NCBI RefSeq assembly: GCF_014207445.1
Contig: NZ_JACHEM010000026.1
Location: forward strand, 1 to 48,118
Source of the DNA: Streptomyces candidus
GTDB taxonomy: Bacteria; Actinomycetota; Actinomycetes; Streptomycetales; Streptomycetaceae
DNA: 48,118 nt
Reading direction: 5' to 3'
The notes beneath the pieces were generated by a model. It saw only the letters and a program-made list of their open reading frames with translations, was not told where the DNA came from and did not search any database. A program made the translations under genes and the position numbers. Shown here piece after piece: positions 18,087 through 26,615 of this stretch. Numbering within the stretch: position 1 is the stretch's first letter; each line of letters opens with the position of its first letter.

Positions 18087-18572
18087 ATGGCCACCGCCCT
18101 ACCGATCACACTCCTCACCGAGCCGCAGAGGCGCGTCGCCGCGCCCCTGGTCTACGGCATGTCCAACGAAGCCATCGCCGCCCAGCTCCACCTGTCGGTG
18201 AGCGGCGTCGCCAGTCAGCTCAAGGTGGTGCGCAAGAAGGTGCACCGCACGGGCTGCTCACGGGCCGTCCTCGTCCACACTCTGATTACCGCCAGGCAGG
18301 TCGCCCCGCCCGCGTGCCAGCGCCCGGCACCGGACTTCACCGATATCGAGCGGACGCTGCTGCACGCACTCGCGGAGCACTCCCTGAGCGAGGAGATCGG
18401 GAACACCATCGAAGTCAGCGCCTCCGACGTGCGAGCCGAGATCGACGCCCTCCTGAGCAAGGCCTGCGCCGACAACGCCGCCCACCTGGTAGGCCTGGCG
18501 CACACCTGGGAGATCCTCGGTGACAGCTCGCACGCGCAGCCCCCAGCGACGGCCGGGCGGGCGGCCCGATGA
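18087..18572 (+). CDS. LuxR-type helix-turn-helix protein
   Basis: A 161-residue protein. Residues about 8-62 match a LuxR/GerE HTH (LTEPQRRVAAPLVYGMSNEAIAAQ, then LSVSGVASQLKVVRKKV). A second, weaker helical repeat at about 88-130 (IERTLLHALAEHSLSEEIGNTI) has a similar spacing and may be a degenerate second HTH. There is no receiver domain. The ATG at 18087 has only a weak binding site. Its stop overlaps the next gene as ATGA. It is likely a DNA-binding regulator linked to the conservon. Confidence 0.75.
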   Translation: MATALPITLLTEPQRRVAAPLVYGMSNEAIAAQLHLSVSGVASQLKVVRKKVHRTGCSRAVLVHTLITARQVAPPACQRPAPDFTDIERTLLHALAEHSLSEEIGNTIEVSASDVRAEIDALLSKACADNAAHLVGLAHTWEILGDSSHAQPPATAGRAAR

Positions 18573-19204
18573 GCACCACGAGCACCGCCGTCGAGTGCGA
18601 CCGCCCCCGGCCTCCGTGGAAGGGTCCCGCCGAGACGGCCTACGAGATGCTGCCCATCGACTCCGATGCCGCACACGCGGCAGTGGCCGCGCTGGCGGAA
18701 GACCGCGTGCACCTGCTCGCCAGCCAAGGCGTCACCGTCTCCGCCAGCCGCGCCACGGCACTTCTTCGCGAACCCGGCGCCCTGGGACTGTACGAGGACG
18801 GCCTCCTGGTCGGCTGTCTCGTCCTGCGCACCGGCCCCGACGTGCGGCATTGGGCCGCCGACGGCCACGACGCGGGACTTCTCGTCGCCCTCGATCCGGC
18901 CACCGTCGGCACGACCCAGGTCGGACGGCTGCTCACCCTGTGGCTCGCCGACCACGCGGCCCGGAAGCAGCTGTCATGGGTCTGGTGCGAAGTCCCCTCC
19001 CCGTCCGGCTCCACGGCCGGGACGAGCCAGTGGCTGCTCACGTATCTGTGCGACCTGGGGTGGGAAGCGCGGTACCCGGCCGTCCGGAGCCCCGCCGGCG
19101 GCCGGGTTGTCCGTTTGCGGCTGCGCGCCGAGGCCAGGGCTGCGATGGCCGCAGCGATCTCCGGCCCGCACACCGGCGCAACCGCGGCGGTGAGCGCGCC
19201 GTGA
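18569..19204 (+). CDS. Possible GNAT-like acetyltransferase
   Basis: A 211-residue protein with a layout suggesting a GNAT fold: LGLYEDGLLVGCLVLRTGPD as a central strand pair, GLLVALDPATVGTTQVGRLLTLWLADHA like a CoA-binding strand-helix, then QWLLTYLCDLGWEARY near the C terminus. I see no firm acetyl-CoA pyrophosphate motif of Q/R-x-x-G-x-G/A type, so this is tentative. It is translationally coupled (ATGA) to the LuxR-type gene. The last 30 residues are Ala-rich. Confidence 0.5.
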   Translation: MSTTSTAVECDRPRPPWKGPAETAYEMLPIDSDAAHAAVAALAEDRVHLLASQGVTVSASRATALLREPGALGLYEDGLLVGCLVLRTGPDVRHWAADGHDAGLLVALDPATVGTTQVGRLLTLWLADHAARKQLSWVWCEVPSPSGSTAGTSQWLLTYLCDLGWEARYPAVRSPAGGRVVRLRLRAEARAAMAAAISGPHTGATAAVSAP

Positions 19205-19245
19205 GCACACCCGCCCCTGCCAACCCGATCCGAGAAGGACTCCTC

Positions 19246-19769
19246 ATGACGCCCGCGCGCCGCGCATCCTTTGGTCCCAGGGAGCCCTACCTCGCCCTGC
19301 CGGACTGGGTGCCGCCGGACGGTGGCCTGCGCACCTGGCAGTGCGGTGAGCACTTCGACGCCCTACGGATCCCGGCCCAGAGCGCGCCGCCGCTGATCGC
19401 CGCGCTGCAGGCGGCCGGGGGCCGAGGGCCGGTCCTGGCCGACCCTTACAGCGGCAGCTGGCACATCCTCCTCGACCCGGGCTCCGGAACCTCTGACCGG
19501 TGGGCGCTGAACGGGATGCGCCTGCTGCGGCGCGGGACCCGCCTCACCGTGCCGGCCGCCAACGTCACCGGGGGCGCGAGCCGCCGCTCGTCGACACCCT
19601 CGACTCCGTCGACCTGCGAACCGGCGGCGACAACCCCCTCCTGCGACGCGGCTACGCCCGCGCGTTGCAGATGCTCGCCGACCCCACCTGCCCGGTGCGC
19701 GGTGTGGTCGCGGTCAGCCGGACCGCGATCACCTCCGTCGACCGGCTCTACCAGGACCAGCTGACCTGA
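19246..19769 (+). pseudogene. Hypothetical gene with a -1 frameshift in a G run
   Basis: The ATG at 19246 has AAGGAC upstream and gives LPDWVPPDGGLRTWQCGEHF and VLADPYSGSWHILLDPGSG. At about 19571 the sense changes frame: restoring one G in the run at 19570-19574 gives VTGGREPPLVDTLDSVDLRTGG and a stop at 19767-19769, for about 174 residues in all. I recognise no characterised family, but the middle resembles the protein at 8794. The break may be real or a homopolymer error. Confidence 0.55.
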
Positions 19770-19857
19770 TACGCCGACCGCCACGCCGGGCTGTGGCTCG
19801 TACGCAGCGAAACCCAGCTCTGACCCCCTACCGGACACAACGACGAGGTATCTGGCG

Positions 19858-22005
19858 ATGACCGAGCAGGCCCCCGGGACTCCGCTCCCGCCCGCGGTGG
19901 TGACCAACACCGTCGGCGGGGACGCCGCCCTGCACACCAGCGTGCAGGCGGGCACGGTCGGCGCCGTCCATTTCCACCAGCCACGCCACGAACCCCCGGT
20001 GCCACGGCAGTTGCGACCGGTGGCTCCCGCGTGGACCGACCGGGAGCGGGAACAGGCCCAGCTCACCCGGTGGATCGAGACCCAGCCCGAGTACGCCGTG
20101 CCCATCGCCGTGCTGACCGGCCCCGTCGGCATCGGCAAGACCGCGCTGGCCGAACGACTCCTCCACGGGTTGTCCGCCCGCTACCCGGGCGGACAGCTCC
20201 ATGTCGATCTGCGCGGACAGTCCCCGAACGGTCCCGCCCGCCCGGGGGAGGTCCTCGGCCGGATGCTGCGCTCCATCCTGCCGGGCCCGTTGCCCGCCGG
20301 GGCCGAGGAGCTCGCGGCCTGGTGGCGCTCCGCCTCGGCCGCCCGGCCTCCGATGTGCCTGCTGCTGGACGGGGTCTCCCACGCCGACCAGATCCACCAT
20401 CTTCTGCCGGGCGGCAGCGGGCACCTCGTCGTCGCGACCAGCCGCATCCCGCTGCCTGAACTCGCCCGCCACGGCGCTGCCACCCTCGCCTTGAGCCCCT
20501 TCGACCACGCGGCCGCCCGCTCCTACCTGACGCGCTGCCTGGGACCTGACCGCGTGCAGCAGGAGACGGAGGCCGTCACCGAACTGACCGGGCTCACCGC
20601 CGGTCTGCCCCTCGCGCTCGCCCTCAGCATCACCCAGCTCGCCCGGCACCCGGACCGGCCGCTCAGCGCCGCCGTGCGCGCCCTGAGCGAACGCCGCCGC
20701 TGGACCGCGAGCACCAGCCCCGCTCCCGACCTCCCCGGAGCAATCGTGACCTCTGCTCTCGACACCGCGTACGCAGACCTCTCCCGCCCCGCCGCCCGCC
20801 TGTACCGCAAGCTCGCCCAACTGCCGGTGGAGAGCATCGACGGCTCCCTCGCGGCCGCCGTCGCGCTGTTCACCCCCGCCGAAGCGGCCGACCTCCTCCA
20901 GGAAGTCTCCGCCTGCGGCCTCCTGGTCCAGGACGGCGACCATCCCGTACGGGGCCCTGTCTGGCGCTACTCCAGTGCCGCTCTCGCCCACGCCCGGCAC
21001 CACGCCACGCTGGAGCATCTGGACGGAGCGGAGACCGAGGCCCGTCGGCGGGCGGCCGACTGGTACCTGGCCGCGGCCACCGCGGCCGAGCGACTGCTGA
21101 CACCCAGCCACCGCCAACTCGACCGGACCTACGTCTACCCCGCCGAGCACCCGCTCGCATTCCCGGACCGCGCGGCTGCCCATTCCTGGCTCGACGCGCA
21201 GTCCGCCAACCTCCTGGCCATGATCCGTAGCGCGCACGCGGCCGGCTCGTACGGAACGGTGTGGCAGCTCGTCCACGCCATGTGGCCCTGGTGGCGCGCC
21301 GCCAGGATGTACGACGCCTGGATCGAGGCGCACCGCCTCGGCCTGGAAGCTGCCCGCCTCTACAACAACGACCTCGCCGTGCAGGAGATGGCCAACACCC
21401 TCGGCATCGGCCTGCGCGGAGCCCGCGCCTTCGACGAAGCGAGCCGGTGCTTCACCGACGTCCTGGCCAGCGCCCGCGAGCGCGGCGACGCGCGGGGCGA
21501 GGCGCAGGCGCTCCACGAACTGGGCGCCACCGCATACGAGAACGGTCGGTCCGAGGAGGCCGTGGGGTATCTGGAGCAGGCCCGGACTCTGCGCGAGCGC
21601 AGGGAAGACCGCCGCGGAGACGCCCTCACCGGCATCCTCCTCGGGCAGGTCCATCTCAACCGCAGCGATGCCGCAGCGGCCGTCGAGGTCCTCACCGCCG
21701 CCCGAGCCGCCCTCGTCGAGGTCGACGATCCGCACGACGCGGCCCGGGCCCTGGCCTGGCTCGGCCGGGCGTACTCCATGGCCGGACGCCACGACGAAGC
21801 CCGGCAGGCCGGCGCGACGGCGCAGCAGGAGTTCGCGCAGACGGGGTCTCGTCCGTGGATGGCCCGGAGCCTGGAACTCCTGGGAGAAAGCGTCGCAGCG
21901 GCAGGCCACGAGGAAGAAGCTCGAGATTTCTTCGCCCGCGCACTGGCGTCGTACGAGCGGCTGAGCACCACGGACGCCGCACGCGTCCGCGCTCGACTGA
22001 CCTGA
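19858..22005 (+). CDS. STAND NTPase with TPR tail and RHIM-like N-terminal motif
   Basis: A 715-residue AfsR/NB-ARC-type protein. Walker A is GPVGIGKTA (residues 88-96), Walker B is CLLLDG (167-172), the sensor segment is VVATSRIPL (191-199), and a GLPLAL motif follows at about 243. The C-terminal third holds TPRs (FDEASRCFTDVLASARERGD, EEAVGYLEQARTLRERR). Residues 18-38 carry a short Gly/Val motif around SVQAGTVGAV, followed by a Pro-rich linker. This resembles the RHIM-like amyloid signalling peptides found at the ends of bacterial NLR proteins. Such ATPases act as switches in regulation or phage defence; the partner is not known. Confidence 0.85.
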   Translation: MTEQAPGTPLPPAVVTNTVGGDAALHTSVQAGTVGAVHFHQPRHEPPVPRQLRPVAPAWTDREREQAQLTRWIETQPEYAVPIAVLTGPVGIGKTALAERLLHGLSARYPGGQLHVDLRGQSPNGPARPGEVLGRMLRSILPGPLPAGAEELAAWWRSASAARPPMCLLLDGVSHADQIHHLLPGGSGHLVVATSRIPLPELARHGAATLALSPFDHAAARSYLTRCLGPDRVQQETEAVTELTGLTAGLPLALALSITQLARHPDRPLSAAVRALSERRRWTASTSPAPDLPGAIVTSALDTAYADLSRPAARLYRKLAQLPVESIDGSLAAAVALFTPAEAADLLQEVSACGLLVQDGDHPVRGPVWRYSSAALAHARHHATLEHLDGAETEARRRAADWYLAAATAAERLLTPSHRQLDRTYVYPAEHPLAFPDRAAAHSWLDAQSANLLAMIRSAHAAGSYGTVWQLVHAMWPWWRAARMYDAWIEAHRLGLEAARLYNNDLAVQEMANTLGIGLRGARAFDEASRCFTDVLASARERGDARGEAQALHELGATAYENGRSEEAVGYLEQARTLRERREDRRGDALTGILLGQVHLNRSDAAAAVEVLTAARAALVEVDDPHDAARALAWLGRAYSMAGRHDEARQAGATAQQEFAQTGSRPWMARSLELLGESVAAAGHEEEARDFFARALASYERLSTTDAARVRARLT

Positions 22006-22073
22006 CACACGACCCGTTGCACGGATGGCTGACGGCCTCCGCGCCTCCCCTTCCCTCTCCCGGAGGATCCTCT

Positions 22074-23276
22074 GTGACCACGGCATCCGAGACCCGCAGT
22101 GCGCTGGGACAACGTCTGATGAGGCTGACTGACGACGACGCGAACCGGGGCGCCTGCAGCAGCGAAACGGCCCCGGCCCCGCCTGCAACACCACCCAGCC
22201 GTTCCCGGCTCCGGTCGGCCCTGGCTCGGGCCCACTGCGCGCCACAGCATCGTCATCCCACCGACGAGCAGCGTGAACGAAGCCTCCTGCGCCTCCGGGC
22301 CATCGTCGAGCCCTGGCTCCCGCTGGCCCAGGCTCGCCTCGCCCAGGCCGAAGGGTCACCGTCGGACCACGCACGCTGGAAGGCACTCGTAGCAGGCGTG
22401 CAGCCCCTTGTTGCCGCCGGGCCACCACCGACTCTCATGGCCTTGACCGACAGCGCTGTCGGTCTCCTCCAGGCCCTGAACAAGGCTGAGGCGGAGGGGC
22501 CTGGCGTCCAGGAGATTGCCGACCATGTACGGGCAGCGATCCGAGGCGGCGTCCTGCTGCCCGGCACGAAGTTGGGAGTAGGCCGGATCGCCTCCGACCT
22601 CGGCTGTTCTCGCTCCGTAGAGTCTCGGGCGGAGTTCGCGTTCCAGGATTTGCGGGCCGAAGGGCTGCTCAATTTCCGCGGCAGCATGTGGTGGGTCACC
22701 GAGCCCACCGATCAGCCCACCCAGATCGCCGGGATGATCCGCACCTTCATCCAGACCGGCGCCTACCCGCCGGGCAGCAGTCTTCCCGTAACCGTCGATC
22801 TTGCGCGTGCGCTCGTCGTCTCCACGATGAACCTGGGCGCTGCGTGGCACATCCTGCGCGACGAGGGAACGGTTGTCAGCCGGACCGGATTTGGCCCAGT
22901 GGTCTCCCCCGTGCCGCCGTTCCCCCTTGAGACACCGCTCGATCCTGACGCTCTGGCGACCCGGCTGCGCTCCTTGTCCGTGGGCAACGCGGATGTCAAT
23001 GCTCATGCCATCAAGGAGAGCTGCGCTCAGGCACGGACCTGGTGGAGGACCCGAACATCTCCTCCCCCGGCGGCCCTGGAGCAGACATACGGCCACCTGA
23101 TCACCGCTGTTCTGCACCTGCTTCGGTCGAACCCGGACACCCCTGAGGCGCACGTCCGACTGCGTCGCACCGCAGCCTTGGCCCTCGACCCGAACAGCGT
23201 CACCTCCAGCCGACTGTGGCGCACCGCCTGTATCGCGGTGGTCGTCGGCGAGCTCCTGAACCGGGGCCCCGCGTGA
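22074..23276 (+). CDS. Protein with two GntR-like winged helices
   Basis: A 400-residue protein from GTG 22074 (GGAGG 7 bases upstream). After a low-complexity head and a helical region (120-170 roughly) come two tandem GntR-type winged helices: IADHVRAAIRGGVLLPGTKL with GVGRIASDLGCS, then IAGMIRTFIQTGAYPPGSSLP with TVDLARALVVS. A GntR FCD or UTRA effector domain is absent, and the C-terminal 100 residues are unclassified. It is likely a DNA-binding regulator, and the position after the STAND gene suggests a shared operon. Confidence 0.7.
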   Translation: MTTASETRSALGQRLMRLTDDDANRGACSSETAPAPPATPPSRSRLRSALARAHCAPQHRHPTDEQRERSLLRLRAIVEPWLPLAQARLAQAEGSPSDHARWKALVAGVQPLVAAGPPPTLMALTDSAVGLLQALNKAEAEGPGVQEIADHVRAAIRGGVLLPGTKLGVGRIASDLGCSRSVESRAEFAFQDLRAEGLLNFRGSMWWVTEPTDQPTQIAGMIRTFIQTGAYPPGSSLPVTVDLARALVVSTMNLGAAWHILRDEGTVVSRTGFGPVVSPVPPFPLETPLDPDALATRLRSLSVGNADVNAHAIKESCAQARTWWRTRTSPPPAALEQTYGHLITAVLHLLRSNPDTPEAHVRLRRTAALALDPNSVTSSRLWRTACIAVVVGELLNRGPA

Positions 23277-23545
23277 ACCCGCGGCCGGGGCCGACCCATT
23301 CCGGTACGCCCGGCAAGCACGTTATTCGAAACTCAATTCCCGTACCCGGCAGGGTGAATGACCACACCCATGGCCGCGTACGCCACCTCAGTGGCGCCCG
23401 GGGACCGAGCTGCGGGCACCCCGCCCGGAAGTACGCGAACATCAGCCTTTTCGAGGAGCAGCGGCTGCGCCAACGGCTGGAGGCCGCTGGGGGCCATCCC
23501 TGCAGTGCCAGGACGGCCTGTCAGTGTTCCGCCTTCGTCCATGGC

Positions 23546-25015
23546 CTACTGGTAGGTCCAGTTCTGGCCGGTCCCGCGGTACTCCTCTACAGGGATCGGT
23601 TGCATGCCCGGTCGCATGCGCTCGCGGTACAGCACGCCGCCCAGGTGGTCGACCTCGTGGTGGACGAGCCGGGACAAGCCGTGGGTGAACCGCGACAGGT
23701 GGGTGGAGCCGTCGAGGCTGCTGTGAGCGACGACGATGCTCAGCGGGCGAGGCACGAGTCCTCGCACGTCGAAGAAGCTGAGGCAGCCTTCGTACTGTTC
23801 GTCCTCCTCCTCGGAGGCCTCGGCGACGTGGGCGTTCAGCAGCACGATGGGCTCTGTCCCGGCATCGGGTGGGAAGACGACGGCGGCGGAGCGGTCGATC
23901 CCGATCTGGGGGGCGGCGATGCCCATGCCCTTGCCGAACGTGTGAAGTTGGCGGACGCGGCCGACTGCGTCCATCAGCGAGGTGATGACCTCCTGGGCCT
24001 CTTCAGCTTCGGTGGGCAGGTCGAAGGGGCGGGCGGCGCGGGTGAGGACGGGGTCGCCGTCCTGGACGATGCCGGCGTTGGTCATGGCCTGGCTCGCGGA
24101 CAGGGTGCTCACGGGGTTGTTCTCTTTCTCGTCGGCTGCGTTCTTCAGGCGCCATTCGAGGCGGAAGCGGGCGTGCAGGGGCGGGTCCAAGGTGGCCCAG
24201 GAGAAGACGCTGTGCTTGCCTCGTTCCGTGCGCTGTGGGGGTGTGCGCAGTGGGGCGAAGTCGGCGCTCATGGAAGTCTCGGTTCCCCAGACGGACGGCT
24301 CGCTGTCTCGGGGGAAGGACAGTTCCACAGTCAGACGCCGGGTGGGCAGTCGCACCGCGCGCTGGAACCAGGGTCCCCATTTCTCGGCGCCGACGCAGTA
24401 CGAGTAGGAGATCTCGGCTTCCTGGCCGGGGTAGAGAGGGAAGCGGCTCGTGGGGTTCTGGAACTGGAGCCACACCTCCTTGAACGCGTCCCGGTCGTGT
24501 TTGACGGTCCAGCCCATCGGCTCGTCCGCGCAATGCGCCGTGAGCTGGAGCTCTTCCCAGGTCAGAGGGTTGCGGCGGTAGAGGGCGTTGGACCGTTCCG
24601 GTTCGGAGGGGTATCGGTCGACGGCGATTCGTACGAGGTAGCGGGTGACGGGCTCGGTGCCGTTGTTGTGCAGGAGCCTGCGCATGCTGAGGTGGAAGCG
24701 TCCGTCGTCGTAGCGGAGCGCCGCCTCGTCCTCCAGGACCAGCAGGCCGGTGCCGGACGGCGGATCGCTGTGCTCGGCCGCCTGCGGGGAGACGTCGGTG
24801 CGCTGCCATGCCCGCCACAGTGCTCCGCCGGCGTCGAGTTCTGTGTCCGCCCGGCGGGCGAGCTGGGAGCTGCCGTGTTCCCGGCCGGCTTCAAGGTGGC
24901 TCACGTACGAGGGGTCGATGTTCAGGCGCTGGGCGAGTGCTGCCTTCGACAGGCCCCGCACGCTGCGCCAGTGCGTGAGTTCCGCAGCGAACGTCGCTCG
25001 CTCCTCCCTCTCCAA
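23546..25015 (-). CDS. Helix-turn-helix/peptide deformylase fusion
   Basis: A 489-residue protein. Residues 9-45 form an XRE helix-turn-helix (WRSVRGLSKAALAQRL, PSYVSHLEAGRE). Residues about 90-300 are a strand-rich region of unknown family. Residues 313-480 are a peptide deformylase with all three metal motifs: GMGIAAPQ (363-370), EGCLS (409-413) and HEVDH (453-457). Deformylases remove the N-formyl group from new proteins and are normally stand-alone of about 170-200 residues. Fusion to a DNA-binding head suggests a regulatory or specialised role. It is transcribed away from the operon at 25285. Confidence 0.88.
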   Translation of the reverse strand: MEREERATFAAELTHWRSVRGLSKAALAQRLNIDPSYVSHLEAGREHGSSQLARRADTELDAGGALWRAWQRTDVSPQAAEHSDPPSGTGLLVLEDEAALRYDDGRFHLSMRRLLHNNGTEPVTRYLVRIAVDRYPSEPERSNALYRRNPLTWEELQLTAHCADEPMGWTVKHDRDAFKEVWLQFQNPTSRFPLYPGQEAEISYSYCVGAEKWGPWFQRAVRLPTRRLTVELSFPRDSEPSVWGTETSMSADFAPLRTPPQRTERGKHSVFSWATLDPPLHARFRLEWRLKNAADEKENNPVSTLSASQAMTNAGIVQDGDPVLTRAARPFDLPTEAEEAQEVITSLMDAVGRVRQLHTFGKGMGIAAPQIGIDRSAAVVFPPDAGTEPIVLLNAHVAEASEEEDEQYEGCLSFFDVRGLVPRPLSIVVAHSSLDGSTHLSRFTHGLSRLVHHEVDHLGGVLYRERMRPGMQPIPVEEYRGTGQNWTYQ

Positions 25016-25284
25016 GGTGGCTTTCCTCTCCGGGAGTTGCTGACGATCGTGAGTGAGCGCTCCTCATGGTCGCCTCATCCTGCCCGGTTGAAGCCCAATG
25101 GTGCTAGGCAGCGGCCCAGGCGAACCTGCAGGACGGCGTGCTCGTCATCCTCCGACCGTTGCCGCAGCGACCTCACCCGAGGTTCACGTTTCGTGTCACC
25201 GCGAGGGGTGCCGGTGATGGTGATCACCCGCTTGGTTCTGCCAGCCAGCAGGACGCGCCGTTCCGCCGAGGGACAGAGGCCCAC

Positions 25285-26532
25285 ATGAGCCCGAACACTA
25301 CCTACTGGATGAACTACGCCATCAGCGTCGCAGAAAGGGCTCCAACCCAAGGTCGGCGAGTCGGCGTCGCTCTCGTTTCCGAACACAATGAGTTGCTCTG
25401 CTCCGCCTTCGAGGGCGAAGCGGCCGGCGGATCCTGGTATCGCACTCTGCGGAGCAAGATTCAGGAACTCGGAACGCCCAGCGTTCATAGCGCCTATCTG
25501 ACGATCAACACCTTGTCAGCAGACGGCTCGTTCGAGCTCGGCGCGCTCTTGAAGGAAGTTCGCATTGACAGGGTCTACGTCGGTCTGCCGGACCCTGCGC
25601 TGACGACGTACCTCGACGAGGATCCCGTCACTGCACGAGGCCATGTCCACCGCTTCTCCGACGATTTGCAGCGTCAGATTCTTCAGCAGAACTACGACTT
25701 CTACGCAGCGAGCGAGCAAAGGATCGACTGCAACCCCCACTACTCCACACACCGCATCAGTGAAGCCGTCTCCACCCGGCTGGCGTCGAGGGGGTTCGCC
25801 CTCACCAGGAGTGATGTCACCGCGAACAGGGGTAGGTTCGCGCTCGCTTCTCTCCTTCGCCAGAGGTATGGGATCGAGCCTGAAGAGGCTGATCGCGCCG
25901 TAGGCGCCGCACTGTCCGAAGCGTTCGATGCGAAGTACGGCGCCTATGACCACGCGTACGACGCTCGCGCCGCAAACGCGAGGTGGATGGACGACTTCAT
26001 GTCGGTCTACAGGCAGTCGTCCACACATTCGCTGCCTAGCGTCAACATCCTCAATGTCGGTGTCGGGGCTGGCCACGAAGCGGCCGCCCTGTTTTCTGGT
26101 TGCCCGCGAATAACATTTGTTGACATCGCGGAAAGCGGCCTTGCAAACATAAGCCGCCGTATTCCCGCATCCAGAACGGTCGTCTCCAGCGCCGAAGACC
26201 TGTCCGCGCTACCGGAAAGCAGTTACGATCTTTACGTCTCCTTGAGGACGTACAACTCCTCGTTCTTCGACACGTCCGCGGCAGCCTCAGAAGCCCGCAG
26301 GGTATTGAAGCCCGAGGCGGTGATTGTCGTCTCCGTAGCCAACGGATTCTTATATACTCAGCGGGGCTGCGTCGTGCCAGGATTGATCATCCCCGGTACC
26401 GAGTTCGTCGACCTCTACCGCGGAATGGACACGGCCGATCTGATTGGCGCGGAGTTCGAAAGTGCCGGGTTCAAAGACATTCGAATGCGCCCGACAAGCA
26501 CCGAGATCTATCTGTCGGCTGTCGCCGCCTGA
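25285..26532 (+). CDS. Deaminase-like domain fused to SAM methyltransferase
   Basis: A 415-residue protein. Residues 8-130 resemble the CDA/RibD-type deaminase fold (MNYAISVAERA, VGVALVSEHNELL, IDRVYVGLPDPA), but the zinc residues are missing: no H-A-E motif and no P-C-x-x-C. Residues 252-415 are a class I methyltransferase with ILNVGVGAGHE (255-265), the acidic D280 after strand 2, and ALPESSYDLYVSL. Base composition is lower in GC than its neighbours, and there is a TTA codon at 26350-26352. It may methylate a nucleobase-derived intermediate, the deaminase-like part binding substrate; this is inference. Confidence 0.7.
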   Translation: MSPNTTYWMNYAISVAERAPTQGRRVGVALVSEHNELLCSAFEGEAAGGSWYRTLRSKIQELGTPSVHSAYLTINTLSADGSFELGALLKEVRIDRVYVGLPDPALTTYLDEDPVTARGHVHRFSDDLQRQILQQNYDFYAASEQRIDCNPHYSTHRISEAVSTRLASRGFALTRSDVTANRGRFALASLLRQRYGIEPEEADRAVGAALSEAFDAKYGAYDHAYDARAANARWMDDFMSVYRQSSTHSLPSVNILNVGVGAGHEAAALFSGCPRITFVDIAESGLANISRRIPASRTVVSSAEDLSALPESSYDLYVSLRTYNSSFFDTSAAASEARRVLKPEAVIVVSVANGFLYTQRGCVVPGLIIPGTEFVDLYRGMDTADLIGAEFESAGFKDIRMRPTSTEIYLSAVAA

Positions 26533-26615
26533 CGCTTTCCCCAGTCGGCCACGTCCGGGGACGTCCGGGAGCGACCGAACTGTCCAGCGACCAGCGAGAA
26601 GGAAGGACTACTGCA

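Noticed and set aside
19828..22428. An 866-codon open frame on the minus strand
   Set aside because: It is antisense to the STAND ATPase gene, whose motifs and codon pattern are clear. Long antisense frames are normal in high-GC DNA.
23216..25288. A 690-codon plus-strand open frame
   Set aside because: Antisense to the deformylase fusion, which carries three intact catalytic motifs.
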